A stretch of DNA of 36,516 bases from CAZWTD01 sp964637345 (GTDB lineage Bacteria > Patescibacteriota > Patescibacteriia > HK-STAS-PATE-3), in contig CAZWTD010000010.1 of assembly GCA_964637345.1 (NCBI GenBank), positions 1-36,516 on the forward strand. The letters are read 5' to 3'. The first letter of the stretch is position 1, and every line of letters begins with the position of its first letter. Positions 1 to 8,231 of this stretch are shown here, piece after piece. A model generated the notes under the pieces. The model was given only the letters and a program-made list of their open reading frames with translations, was not told the origin of the DNA and searched no databases. The position numbers and the translations under genes were made by a program.

Positions 1-1
1 C

Positions 2-397
2 ACGGCTGAGAATAGCTTCCTCGCGACCCGCTTCAACGATCCGCGCTACAACAACCCTAACGGTTGGTACACCCATGTCGTCGGACGGAATGAACTTGGG
101 ACGCTTCTGACGGAGTTTCATGCCCTGCGCTACAACGTCTACTACGGGAACGCGCCGGATGATGTCGTCATGGAGATGGCGAACGGTCGGCCGGTGATTT
201 GCGGGGTTATGATCAAAGGTGGTCGCCTCGTTAGCTCTGGTGGCCAGGCGCACTGGGCGCTCGCCGTCGGCTGGGATGGATGGATTTACCTCCATGATCC
301 CGGGACGAAAAGCGGCCGCTACATCCGCTACTCTCTGACGGACTTCGAGCGATCCTGGGCCACTCAGGGCAAGATCTACATCCCTGTCCGGAAGTAG
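2..397 (+). CDS. C39-like cysteine peptidase domain protein, C-terminal part
   Basis: The reading frame is open from the window edge, so the N-terminus, including any catalytic cysteine, lies outside. The visible 131 residues end with a block holding GGQAHWALAVGWDGW followed by IYLHDPG. This is the usual His-containing strand and Asp-Pro turn of the Peptidase_C39_2 / papain-like fold, where the His is a catalytic residue. Such proteins in other bacteria are usually secreted or surface-attached peptidases. The fold call rests on the motif and not on the full protein. A hairpin terminator follows directly after the stop. Confidence 0.6.
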   Translation, partial: TAENSFLATRFNDPRYNNPNGWYTHVVGRNELGTLLTEFHALRYNVYYGNAPDDVVMEMANGRPVICGVMIKGGRLVSSGGQAHWALAVGWDGWIYLHDPGTKSGRYIRYSLTDFERSWATQGKIYIPVRK

Positions 398-405
398 TAC
401 AATCT

Positions 406-433
406 GGGGAGAGAGTGCTCGCACCCTCTCCCC
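406..433 (+). terminator. hairpin after the C39-like gene
   Basis: Thirteen-base arms (406-418 and 421-433) pair with one A/C mismatch around a two-base tip. Nine bases separate it from the peptidase stop. The downstream bases are pyrimidine-rich (CTCCTCATC) and not a clean T run, so termination strength is uncertain. Confidence 0.6.
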
Positions 434-452
434 CTCCTCATCATTCCATACT

Positions 453-458
453 TACGAT
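453..458 (+). promoter_or_regulatory. possible -10 box (TACGAT) for a leaderless start at 465
   Basis: TACGAT ends six bases before the ATG at 465, and no Shine-Dalgarno sequence is present. No convincing -35 is seen. It is listed because the spacing matches a recurring pattern in this window. Confidence 0.35.
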
Positions 459-464
459 AACTAC

Positions 465-1091
465 ATGAATCGTCAAAAAATAGCGCTTGCAATGAGTATT
501 ATATTCGTGGTTGTTCTTGGAAGCGTCTGGCTGGTCCTGAGAGGCTTAGAAATGAAGCCAAACCAAACGGCAAATACAACGAGCGGCCTTCATTTTCAAG
601 AAACGAAAAGCGATGGACGAGCCTTATACGAAAGTGAAATTCATCAATTTTCTCTCTTGGTCCCGACGGTCTTTTCCCTAGACGGAAATTCTGAACGTGA
701 TTCAGAAAAAACGACGTATTCTTTTCGCCGTGTAAATCAAAATACCTCAGAGGAGTCAAATCGTGATACACCAAACGGTTTTAATACCGCGGCTAATGAT
801 CTTTTCGTCATTGAAGTAATCCCTCGCCCTGAGACCGGCGAATCAATTTTCCCGTATAACAATGAACTCCTATCAGCTAGACTTGCTATGCTCGATATTC
901 CGATGGACATCCTCTCCGGCGAAGAAACAACTGTCGGTGATCATCATACCATTCGTGCGATTACATCTTCCGGAATAGACGCAAGACAAGAGTCGTACTA
1001 TCTCGAATCGGAGAAGTACTGGTTCATCCTTTCCTCCTCTGATGTGGGGAGAAGTGAGCTCGAGGCACTTGTTCGGAGTGTTCTATTATAA
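465..1091 (+). CDS. hypothetical membrane-anchored protein
   Basis: The protein has 208 residues. An N-terminal hydrophobic helix (about residues 6-27, IALAMSIIFVVVLGSVWLVL) follows a short basic start, suggesting a single membrane anchor with an extracytoplasmic domain. The linker after it is rich in N, T and S. The rest (FSLLVPTVFSLDGNSER, later YYLESEKYWFILSSS) reads as a compact alpha/beta domain of no family I can name. The gene is clearly AT-richer than its neighbours, which may indicate separate ancestry. The start has no Shine-Dalgarno sequence but has a -10-like box six bases upstream. Confidence 0.7.
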   Translation: MNRQKIALAMSIIFVVVLGSVWLVLRGLEMKPNQTANTTSGLHFQETKSDGRALYESEIHQFSLLVPTVFSLDGNSERDSEKTTYSFRRVNQNTSEESNRDTPNGFNTAANDLFVIEVIPRPETGESIFPYNNELLSARLAMLDIPMDILSGEETTVGDHHTIRAITSSGIDARQESYYLESEKYWFILSSSDVGRSELEALVRSVLL

Positions 1092-1133
1092 ACAAGAGTA
1101 ATACGCGTAGCTTGGGAGGCGCAGTTATTGTAA

Positions 1134-1162
1134 TTGACAATTCCCCCTAGAATTCGTAGAAT
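1134..1162 (+). promoter_or_regulatory. sigma70-type promoter of the asnS block
   Basis: TTGACA (1134-1139), a 17-base spacer and TAGAAT (1157-1162) are near consensus. The predicted transcription start is near 1169, giving a leader of about 20 bases to the asnS ATG at 1189. It is the only strong promoter seen before the continuous gene block that runs to about 8.2 kb. Confidence 0.75.
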
Positions 1163-1188
1163 TATGGTACTTGTCGCACTGAAATTGC

Positions 1189-2487
1189 ATGATTCTGCCT
1201 GAACGAATTCGAGATCTGTCGAAAAAGCCGAAAGGGGCACGCGTACTCCTGAAAGGGTGGGCCGCGAACCTTCGTTCGTCCGGCTCGATTGTCTTTATCC
1301 AATTCCGCGACGGAAGCGGCCTGCTTCAGGCTGTTGTCGCGAAAAACGCGGTTAGTCCCGAGGATTTTCAGGCCGCGAAAAGCCTAACGATCGAATCCTC
1401 GCTCGAAATTGAAGGGACAGCGAAGCCTGAGCCGCGCGCGCCAGGCGGCCTTGAGCTTCAGGTGTCGGCACTGCGCCTCATCCATAAAGCCGAGGAATAC
1501 CCGATTGGGAAGAAGGAACATGGACCGGAATTCCTCTTTGACCAGCGGCATCTCTGGTTCCGGTCGCCAAAACAGCAGGCGGTTCTTCGGATCCGCGACG
1601 AGGTGGTTTGGGCAATGCGCTCCTTCCTCCGAGAACAGGGCTTTTTGCTCACGGATTCGCCAATTTTGACCCCGAACGCTGCCGAAGGAACGACAACGCT
1701 CTTTCAGGTGGATTACTTCGGGGACAAAGCCTTTTTAGCCCAAACCGGCCAGCTGTATATCGAAGCAACGGCCGCGGCGCTCGGGCGGGTCTATGATTTT
1801 GGTCCGACCTTTCGGGCGGAGAAGTCGAAAACTCGGCGACACCTCACGGAATTTTGGATGCTCGACGCGGAAGCGGCCTTTATGGACCAGAAGCAAAACA
1901 TGGAGCTCCAAGAAGCCCTGCTGGTTTTTGTTGTGCAGTCGGTGCTAAAAAACTGTTCAGCTGAACTCGAGATTCTCGAGCGGGATATTGAGAAACTCAA
2001 GGCGATTCAAGCGCCCTTCCCGCGCATGACCTACGATGAGGCCATCAAAGCCCTGCAAAAAGCTGGATCGAAGATTGCCTGGGGCGATGACTTGGGCGCC
2101 GACGAAGAAGAGGCGCTCTCGAAGCTGAATGAACGGCCAGTCTTCATTACGCACTACCCAACTGAATTGAAGGCCTTCTACATGAAGCCTGACCCGGAAA
2201 ACCCGAAGGTCGTGCTCTGCGCCGATCTGTTGGCGCCCGAGGGGGTCGGGGAGATTATCGGCGGAAGCCAGCGCATCGATGACTATGAGCTTCTGAAATC
2301 ACGCATTCTCGAGCATAAACTTCCGCTTAAGGAGTTTGAATGGTATCTCGACCTTCGGAAGTACGGGAGTTTTCCCCACTCCGGTTTCGGGATCGGGCTC
2401 GAGCGGACCGTTCGCTGGATCGCCGGACTCCACCACATTCGCGAAGCTATTCCGTTTCCACGACTCTTGAACCGCCTGACCCCATGA
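1189..2487 (+). CDS. asnS: asparagine--tRNA ligase
   Basis: This is a 432-residue class IIb aminoacyl-tRNA synthetase, close to the family's usual length. It charges tRNA-Asn with asparagine. An N-terminal OB-fold anticodon-binding domain (about 18-105) precedes the catalytic domain. Class II motif 2 appears as FRAEKSKTRRHLTEFWM (from about residue 207), and motif 3 as GIGLERTVRWI (from about 401). The C-terminal FPRLLNRLTP is the characteristic AsnRS ending. The stop overlaps the aspS start (ATGA). A genuine AsnRS means the cell need not make Asn-tRNA through misacylated Asp-tRNA. Confidence 0.95.
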   Translation: MILPERIRDLSKKPKGARVLLKGWAANLRSSGSIVFIQFRDGSGLLQAVVAKNAVSPEDFQAAKSLTIESSLEIEGTAKPEPRAPGGLELQVSALRLIHKAEEYPIGKKEHGPEFLFDQRHLWFRSPKQQAVLRIRDEVVWAMRSFLREQGFLLTDSPILTPNAAEGTTTLFQVDYFGDKAFLAQTGQLYIEATAAALGRVYDFGPTFRAEKSKTRRHLTEFWMLDAEAAFMDQKQNMELQEALLVFVVQSVLKNCSAELEILERDIEKLKAIQAPFPRMTYDEAIKALQKAGSKIAWGDDLGADEEEALSKLNERPVFITHYPTELKAFYMKPDPENPKVVLCADLLAPEGVGEIIGGSQRIDDYELLKSRILEHKLPLKEFEWYLDLRKYGSFPHSGFGIGLERTVRWIAGLHHIREAIPFPRLLNRLTP

Positions 2488-3884
2488 CCCTCGAACGCAC
2501 GCTCGCCCTCGAAACCCCGAAACACATTGGACAAGAAATTGAGCTCCGCGGCTGGGTGCACGCCCGGCGGAATATGGGGAAAATCGTCTTTTTCGATTTG
2601 CGCGACCGGTCTGGACTTGTTCAGGTGATTGTTGCTCCGGATCAAAGCGAGGCCTACGCAGCGGCGAAGGAGATCCGGCCCGAGTTTGTGGTTGCTGTCC
2701 GCGGCTTGGTAGCGGCGCGGAACAAGCCGAACGACAAGATGCCGACCGGCACTGTCGAGCTCCAGGCGACCGGGCTCGAAGTTCTCGCGGAAGCGGAAAC
2801 GCCGCCGTTTGAGGTGAATACGGACGCCAAAGAAACGAGCGAGGAGCGGCGCCTGACCTACCGGTATTTGGATTTGCGGCGGCCAGTCATGCGCGCCCGC
2901 ATCGCCCTGCGGCATGCGCTCATCCGGCACATCCGCGAATTCCTTTCGAATCAGGATTTTCTTGAGGTTGAGACTCCGATATTGACCAAATCAACGCCTG
3001 AAGGCGCTCGCGACTACGTTGTTCCCTCGCGCATAGACCAAGGAAGATTCTACGCGCTTCCCCAGTCGCCCCAGCAGTACAAACAGCTCCTCATGGTCGC
3101 CGGGATCGAGCGTTACTTTCAAATCGCGCGCTGCTTCCGCGACGAAGATACCCGGGGCGACCGCCAGCCCGAGTTCACGCAGCTCGACCTGGAGATGAGC
3201 TTCGTGTCCCGCGAAGAGGTGATGGCGCTGAACGAGGCCTTGCTCATCAGCTTAGTGAAGGCCGTGAGTCCGGAAAAAACGATCCAGGAGACCCCCTTTC
3301 CTCGGTTGACCTATGCTGAGGCGATGGAAAGGTATCAAAGCGACCGGCCTGATCTTCGTAAGGATAAAAACGATCCCAACCTGCTCGCGTTCTGCTGGGT
3401 TACGGATTTTCCCTTCTTCGAAAAAACCGATGCCGGAACCTGGACCTTTACCCATAATCCTTTCTCCGCGCCGGTCGCGGCCTCGATGCCGGATTTGCTC
3501 GCGCGGAAAAACATCGGATCGATTTTGACGACGCAGTACGATGTGACCTTGAACGGCTGGGAGATTGGGGGAGGGAGCCTTCGCAACTATCAACCCGATG
3601 CCCTGCGCGCGGTGTTTGAGATTATGGGCTATACGCCAGAACGCATCAAGAACAACTTCGGGCATATGCTCGAAGCCTTCTCCTACGGCGCTCCGCCCCA
3701 CGGCGGAATTGCCTGGGGACTTGACCGCCTGGTCGCGCTCCTGACGAATCAGCCGAACATTCGAGAAGTCATCGCCTTCCCGAAGACGAGCGACGGACGC
3801 GATCTGATGATGCAGGCGCCGGGCGCCGTTGATGCAGAGCAGCTTCGCGAGCTCGGCCTCTCAATTACCAAAGCGAAGCACTAA
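2484..3884 (+). CDS. aspS: aspartate--tRNA ligase lacking the GAD insertion domain
   Basis: This 466-residue class IIb synthetase is of bacterial type. It has an OB-fold (about 1-105), then TYRYLDLRR, motif 2 RCFRDEDTRGDRQPEFTQLD (from about 214) and motif 3 GLDRLVALL (from about 412). Bacterial AspRS is normally near 590 residues with a GAD domain inserted in the catalytic core. Here RYQSDRPDLRKDKNDPN (about 280-296) runs straight into LLAFCWVTDFPFFE, so the roughly 100-residue insertion is missing without disturbing the flanking core. The start at 2484 is chosen over an in-frame upstream ATG because it fits the family and gives a 4-base ATGA overlap with asnS. Confidence 0.93.
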   Translation: MTLERTLALETPKHIGQEIELRGWVHARRNMGKIVFFDLRDRSGLVQVIVAPDQSEAYAAAKEIRPEFVVAVRGLVAARNKPNDKMPTGTVELQATGLEVLAEAETPPFEVNTDAKETSEERRLTYRYLDLRRPVMRARIALRHALIRHIREFLSNQDFLEVETPILTKSTPEGARDYVVPSRIDQGRFYALPQSPQQYKQLLMVAGIERYFQIARCFRDEDTRGDRQPEFTQLDLEMSFVSREEVMALNEALLISLVKAVSPEKTIQETPFPRLTYAEAMERYQSDRPDLRKDKNDPNLLAFCWVTDFPFFEKTDAGTWTFTHNPFSAPVAASMPDLLARKNIGSILTTQYDVTLNGWEIGGGSLRNYQPDALRAVFEIMGYTPERIKNNFGHMLEAFSYGAPPHGGIAWGLDRLVALLTNQPNIREVIAFPKTSDGRDLMMQAPGAVDAEQLRELGLSITKAKH

Positions 3885-3885
3885 G

Positions 3886-4200
3886 ATGCGCCTCTCCGAG
3901 CTCCAGAAATACATCCTCCTCGAGCTCGACGGTTCTCGAGCCGCCCAGGTATCCCGGAAAGGCCTTGAGCGCTACTACGCGAAACAGACGAAGCGCCCGA
4001 GCCGGGAGGAGCAGCAGAACAGTATCACGAAGTCGCTCGAACGCTTAATCGACAAAGGACTCTTGATCGGTTTTGGCCGGCGAACGCCGCGGAAGTGGTT
4101 CATTGAGTCGGTGAAACTCACTCCGCTCGGCCGGCGAAGCGCCCGGCGCCTCCAAGGCGAACAGCAGTCCCTCCCACTTTTTTCAAAGCGACGCTCCTAA
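3886..4200 (+). CDS. small winged-helix-like protein
   Basis: The 104-residue basic protein begins one base after the aspS stop. Its helix, helix and wing pattern (LSELQKYILLEL, then ITKSLERLIDKGLL, then a basic hairpin and VKLTPLGRRSARRL) resembles MarR/PadR-type winged-helix DNA-binding domains. The C-terminal tail ends in SKRRS. I cannot assign a family. Its place between aspS and the YbaK-type gene suggests co-transcription. It could be a regulator of the block or a general nucleic-acid binder. The start needs no Shine-Dalgarno sequence if it is translationally coupled to aspS. Confidence 0.7.
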   Translation: MRLSELQKYILLELDGSRAAQVSRKGLERYYAKQTKRPSREEQQNSITKSLERLIDKGLLIGFGRRTPRKWFIESVKLTPLGRRSARRLQGEQQSLPLFSKRRS

Positions 4201-4211
4201 TCTCAACCCCT

Positions 4212-4805
4212 ATGGCCCTCTCCGCCTCGGTTACGAAATATCTTTTGAAGAAAGGACTCGATCCCGAGCTTATTTTGCACCGGACAGTTTTTACGGCCTA
4301 CGATCTCGCTCAAACGCTTCGCCGGCCGCTCGACACGATCGCGAAGACCTTGCTCGTCAAAACCGATAAAGGATTGGCGCTGGCTGTCCTCGGGGCGAAT
4401 ACTCGGCTTGACCTGAAAGCGCTCGGAAAGCTCCTTGGATCGAAAAAGCTTTCGATCGCGACCGAGAAGGATATGGTGAAGCATTTTCGGGTAAAACCCG
4501 GAGCGATGACCGCGTTCGGCGGGCTCCATAATGTTCCCGTTGCCCTCGAAAGCGGACTCGCGAAAGCGAAGAAAGCGCTGTTCCCGACCGGGGATTTTAC
4601 TCAGTCTTTTGATTTGGCGCTGAGCCGCTACGTGAAAGCCGAAGCGCCGACGATTGGACGTTTTGGGCAGAAGAATTCACTGAAGCTCCAGGCGAAAGCG
4701 CCAGCGAAGCCGAAGCGCCGAGCAAAGAAAGCGAAGAAAATATCAACCAAGTCACGTCCTATACAGCGGACCGCGGGAAAAAAGAAACGACGTGCTCAAC
4801 GTTAA
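4212..4805 (+). CDS. YbaK/ProX-type aminoacyl-tRNA deacylase domain protein with basic tail
   Basis: The 197-residue protein has a YbaK-like editing domain over about residues 15-148. Visible signatures are LDTIAKTLLVKTDKG, a conserved strand-turn LDLKALGKLLGSKK, and KPGAMTAFGG. Family members hydrolyse misacylated tRNAs such as Cys-tRNA-Pro in trans, and the neighbouring synthetase genes fit that role. Residues about 150-197 form a low-complexity tail rich in Lys, Arg and Ala that the family does not usually carry, so it may bind RNA. Its 3' end overlaps the GTG start of scpA by 14 bases. Confidence 0.8.
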   Translation: MALSASVTKYLLKKGLDPELILHRTVFTAYDLAQTLRRPLDTIAKTLLVKTDKGLALAVLGANTRLDLKALGKLLGSKKLSIATEKDMVKHFRVKPGAMTAFGGLHNVPVALESGLAKAKKALFPTGDFTQSFDLALSRYVKAEAPTIGRFGQKNSLKLQAKAPAKPKRRAKKAKKISTKSRPIQRTAGKKKRRAQR

Positions 4806-5502
4806 ACTCGAACAATTCGAAGGACCGCTTGATCTCCTCCTGCGCCTCATTGAACAGCAGGAGCTCGATATTTCCCAGGTTTCGCTGGCGGCTGTCACCG
4901 AGCAGTTCGTCCGCGAAATCGAAGCAGCGCAGGGATTGAGCCCGGATGAACTTTCGGATTTCCTGGTTGTTGCCGCAAAACTCCTCTACATTAAGTCGAA
5001 ACTACTCCTCCCGAAAACCGTCGAGGATGAGGAAGATCCGGGACTTGATCTTGAGCGTCAGTTAAAAATTTATAAAGCCTATCTCGACGCGTCTCACGTG
5101 ATTCAGAAGCAACTCGCGAGACGTCGGAGCCTCGTATTTCGGGATGTTCCGCTTCCGGCCGAGCGGCTGTTTCTTCCCCCTCCCGGCGTCACAACAGCGA
5201 CGCTCCAAGGCCTCTTCGAGAGTATTATCGCCGGCATTGCTCCGATCGTGCTCGTGAACGAGCGCGTACTTGAGAAAACGATTAACATCCGCGAAAAGAT
5301 CGAGGAAATTCGGACCCTGCTCGTTGAGCAGCCAGCGATGAAGTTTCGAGCGCTCCTCGAGCGGGTGACGAACCGAACCGAACTCATCGTAACCTTTCTC
5401 GCGATGCTTGAGCTCGTGAAGCAGCGCAACGTCGTTCTGACCCAAGATGACCTCTTTACCGATATTCACATTCAATCACTGACTGAAACTCCGACTGTAT
5501 GA
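4792..5502 (+). CDS. scpA: segregation and condensation protein A
   Basis: At 236 residues this is a typical kleisin. It bridges Smc heads and binds ScpB in the bacterial condensin complex that organises the nucleoid. The N-terminal signature VKLEQFEGPLDLLLRLIEQQ and the helix IKSKLLLPK are diagnostic. The C-terminal winged-helix part carries AMLELVKQRNVVLTQDDLF. The GTG start lies inside the 3' end of the deacylase gene, so coupling is likely. The stop overlaps the scpB start (ATGA). No smc gene is in the window. Confidence 0.94.
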   Translation: MLNVKLEQFEGPLDLLLRLIEQQELDISQVSLAAVTEQFVREIEAAQGLSPDELSDFLVVAAKLLYIKSKLLLPKTVEDEEDPGLDLERQLKIYKAYLDASHVIQKQLARRRSLVFRDVPLPAERLFLPPPGVTTATLQGLFESIIAGIAPIVLVNERVLEKTINIREKIEEIRTLLVEQPAMKFRALLERVTNRTELIVTFLAMLELVKQRNVVLTQDDLFTDIHIQSLTETPTV

Positions 5503-6098
5503 CGATCGACGCTCACCTCGAAGCCTTGCTTTTTTTGAGTAACCACCCGATGAGCCTCGCGAAGCTCGCCGAGCTCGCGGACGCGTCAACCGATGAAGTT
5601 CGCGCCGCGCTTGACCGGATTGATGAGCGCTTTTCCGGGGAGGGGACTGGCATCCGCCTTGTCCGCCACGCCCAGTCGGTTCAGCTGGCTACCGCGCCCG
5701 AACTCTCGAAGCTTGTGCTCGCTCTGCAAAAGGATGAACAGCGCGCCGAGCTCACAAAGCCGGCGCTCGAAACTCTGACGATTATCGTCTACCGCGGGCC
5801 GATTTCAAAAGCGGAACTTGATACGATTCGCGGAGTTAACTGCAGCTTGATTTTGCGCAATTTGATGATTAAGGGTTTAATCGAAACGGCCGACAGTCCG
5901 GGAGCGGTGACCCGCTATCAGGTGAGTTTCGATTTCCTGCGTCATCTCGGGGTTCAGCGTGTTGAGGATCTTCCTGATTTTGATAAACTCCACAGCGACG
6001 AACATATCGAGAAACTCCTCAATCCGAGCGTGCCGCAGGACGGGAATGCCGAATCAGCCGTAGAGCAGGTTCCCGCTGAACAATCAGAACCTGAATAA
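5499..6098 (+). CDS. scpB: segregation and condensation protein B
   Basis: The 199-residue protein has two tandem winged-helix domains, as expected for the ScpB family. It opens with a segment (DAHLEALLFLSNHPMSLAKL) typical of the first domain. The second domain contains TLTIIVYRGPISKAELDTIR and the hallmark GVNCSLILRNLMIKGLIE. The C-terminal 25 residues are acidic and probably disordered. The ATGA overlap with scpA implies stoichiometric co-translation, which suits their physical complex. Confidence 0.94.
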   Translation: MTIDAHLEALLFLSNHPMSLAKLAELADASTDEVRAALDRIDERFSGEGTGIRLVRHAQSVQLATAPELSKLVLALQKDEQRAELTKPALETLTIIVYRGPISKAELDTIRGVNCSLILRNLMIKGLIETADSPGAVTRYQVSFDFLRHLGVQRVEDLPDFDKLHSDEHIEKLLNPSVPQDGNAESAVEQVPAEQSEPE

Positions 6099-6099
6099 C

Positions 6100-6945
6100 A
6101 TGCGCCTTCCGCTCCTCATGGCCAATTGGAAGATGAACCTCGGCGTGGCGGAAAGCCAGCGTCTTGCGCAAGCCTTACTCCGCCGAGGAGCTCGCGACCT
6201 TAAGCACCTTGACGTCGTGTTGTTTCCAAGTTTTGTCGCACTGCCAGCCGTGGCTTCGGCCCTGAAGCGATCGAAGCTTCGCCTCGGTGCCCAGGATGTA
6301 TTTTGGGCCGAAACGGGAAATTTTACCGGTGCGGTTTCGCCGACCCAACTGACGGAACTTGGTTGTACCTGGTCGCTTATCGGCCATTCCGAACGGCGCG
6401 AGCATTTTGGGGAAACCGATGAGATGATCGATCGGAAAACCGCTGCCGCTCTCCGCTATGGGCTGACGCCGGTCTTGTGCGTTGGCGAAACTCGCGAGGA
6501 GCGGAGCCGCGGACAAAGCGAGGTTGTCGTTGAACATCAAATTCGGTCAGCTTTGCGCTACATTCGTCCGCCCTTTCCCGGACAGCGGCTTATTATTGCG
6601 TATGAGCCTCGATGGTCAATTTCTCCAGGTCTGCCCTGCGAGCCGGATGACGCTGAAGCGATGGCGCGCGTGATCCAGCAGGTCTTGATTGATCGCTACG
6701 ATGTACAGCGGGCTGAAGAGAATTTTACCATTGTCTACGGCGGAAGCGTTGATGCTGGCAATATCGCGGACTACCTGGAGCGGGAACCGATCGCCGGAGC
6801 CCTTGTTGGCCGGGCAAGTCAATCGGTCGACACGCTCATTCCACTCGTTTCCGCCATGGCGCATTTACGGAAGGCTGCGCCGCGCCCGACGAAGCGCTCG
6901 AATCCCAAAAAACAGTCTACGAAACGTACCTCAGCTCGTCATTAA
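6100..6945 (+). CDS. tpiA: triosephosphate isomerase with basic C-terminal extension
   Basis: It interconverts dihydroxyacetone phosphate and glyceraldehyde 3-phosphate. Catalytic residues are visible: Asn9 and Lys11 in NWKMN, His96 in IGHSERR, and Glu169 in AYEPRW. Loop 6 reads EPRWSISPG, whereas most family members have a form close to EPVWAIGTG; the Glu is kept but the hinge region differs. YGGSV (phosphate grip) is present. The protein has 281 residues, about 30 more than usual. The excess is a Lys/Arg/Ser/Thr-rich tail after about residue 255. It starts one base after scpB ends and is followed 11 bases later by gapA. Confidence 0.93.
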   Translation: MRLPLLMANWKMNLGVAESQRLAQALLRRGARDLKHLDVVLFPSFVALPAVASALKRSKLRLGAQDVFWAETGNFTGAVSPTQLTELGCTWSLIGHSERREHFGETDEMIDRKTAAALRYGLTPVLCVGETREERSRGQSEVVVEHQIRSALRYIRPPFPGQRLIIAYEPRWSISPGLPCEPDDAEAMARVIQQVLIDRYDVQRAEENFTIVYGGSVDAGNIADYLEREPIAGALVGRASQSVDTLIPLVSAMAHLRKAAPRPTKRSNPKKQSTKRTSARH

Positions 6946-6956
6946 CACCCACTCGC

Positions 6957-7970
6957 ATGGCAAGTACCCCACGTCTCCGTGTCGCAATCAATGGCTTTGG
7001 TCGAATCGGTCGTACTGCATTTAAGGTTGCCCTCGAACGTCGCGATCTTGAAATTGTTGCGATCAATGATCTCGCTGAACCGGAAGCGCTCGCGCATCTC
7101 TTGCGCTATGACACGGCCTACGGACCCTACCACCGTTCGGTTCGGGTTCAGGCGAAGACGCTTATTGTAGGGAGCACCCGGGCCCTCGTTCTCGCGGAAA
7201 AGGAGCCGGCGAAATTGCCGTGGAAAAAACTGAAGGTTGATGTTGTGCTTGAGTGTACCGGACGATTTACCGATACCGCTTCAGCCGGCCTGCACCTCAA
7301 GGCCGGGGCCCGCAAGGTGATTATCTCGGCGCCACCGAAAGGGGATGGAGTCTCGACCGTGGTGCTGGGTGTGAACGATCGAACAGCAAGCGCGAGTTCG
7401 GTGATCTCAAACGCTTCCTGTACGACGAACTGCATTTCGCCGGTAGCGGCGATCGTACACGAGAAGTTCGGCATTCGGAAGGCGATGATGACGACGATTC
7501 ACTCTTACACTGCCGACCAGAACCTACAGGATGCTCCGCACCGCGATTTACGCCGGGCGCGCGCGGCCGCCGAGAATATTGTTCCGACCTCGACCGGCGC
7601 CGCGATCTCGACGACGGAGATTATCCCTGACCTGAAAGGGCATTTTGACGGCTTGTCGATTCGGGTGCCCACGCCAGTAGTCTCTTTGTCAGACTTCACG
7701 ATTCTCCTGAAGCGGCCAACAACGGCCGAGGGGCTTAATCGCGCCTTTATCGCGGCCGCGCGCTCGCCCCGCTATCGTGGAATTCTTGCGGTAACGAATG
7801 AACCGCTCGTTTCCTCGGACTTTATAAAAGATCCAGCCTCAGCGATTGTTGACCTTTCTTTGACGAGCGTTGTTGACGGTGATCTTGCCAAAATCGTCGC
7901 TTGGTATGATAATGAGTGGGGGTACTCGAACCGACTTGTCGAACTGGCCCTTTGGGCCGGACGCAAGTAG
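6957..7970 (+). CDS. gapA: glyceraldehyde-3-phosphate dehydrogenase, type I
   Basis: It catalyses phosphorylating oxidation of glyceraldehyde 3-phosphate with NAD(P). The 337-residue protein is full-length. The Rossmann motif INGFGRIGRTAFK and the Asp in AINDLAE point to NAD preference. The catalytic Cys155 sits in SNASCTTNC and the C-terminal WYDNEWGYSNR is intact. It follows tpiA, so consecutive steps of lower glycolysis are encoded side by side. The substrate's sequential isomerase/dehydrogenase handling suggests an ATP-yielding route in a cell with few other catabolic genes visible here. Confidence 0.96.
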   Translation: MASTPRLRVAINGFGRIGRTAFKVALERRDLEIVAINDLAEPEALAHLLRYDTAYGPYHRSVRVQAKTLIVGSTRALVLAEKEPAKLPWKKLKVDVVLECTGRFTDTASAGLHLKAGARKVIISAPPKGDGVSTVVLGVNDRTASASSVISNASCTTNCISPVAAIVHEKFGIRKAMMTTIHSYTADQNLQDAPHRDLRRARAAAENIVPTSTGAAISTTEIIPDLKGHFDGLSIRVPTPVVSLSDFTILLKRPTTAEGLNRAFIAAARSPRYRGILAVTNEPLVSSDFIKDPASAIVDLSLTSVVDGDLAKIVAWYDNEWGYSNRLVELALWAGRK

Positions 7971-8005
7971 GAGTATGGGTAAACCCAGCGAAAGGGGGTG
8001 ACGTC

Positions 8006-8188
8006 ATGATCAAATTTACTAACGCCACGCTGGCCCGTTGTTTCTTCTGGTTTGCGCTCGTTGTCGGTCTCTTTGGGGTCTTGACCCAGATGTCGGGCCG
8101 AGTCACCTTCGCGAGTTCGTACTTCTATATCCAGCTCGGCATTCTCGCGATGCTCGCTTCACTCACGCTGAAGCACGAGGATCGGTAG
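8006..8188 (+). CDS. small two-helix membrane protein
   Basis: The 60-residue protein has two hydrophobic segments (about 11-26, CFFWFALVVGLFGVLT, and about 38-54, YFYIQLGILAMLASL) and a charged C-terminus. The start is fixed by a strong Shine-Dalgarno sequence, AAAGGGGGTG, ending about five bases upstream of the ATG. It lies 35 bases after gapA and may be co-transcribed with it. I recognise no family. Confidence 0.7.
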   Translation: MIKFTNATLARCFFWFALVVGLFGVLTQMSGRVTFASSYFYIQLGILAMLASLTLKHEDR

Positions 8189-8231
8189 CAATTCGCTTGT
8201 CCGGCCCCCTTGCTGACGTTGTGCGTATCGT

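Noticed and set aside
2340..2483. In-frame upstream extension of aspS
   Set aside because: It overlaps the asnS C-terminus fully, and the family start matches ATG 2484 with the ATGA junction.
2484..3884. Frameshift or deletion artefact as the cause of the short AspRS
   Set aside because: The frame is continuous, the sequence on both sides of the junction aligns with the family core, and all catalytic motifs are present.
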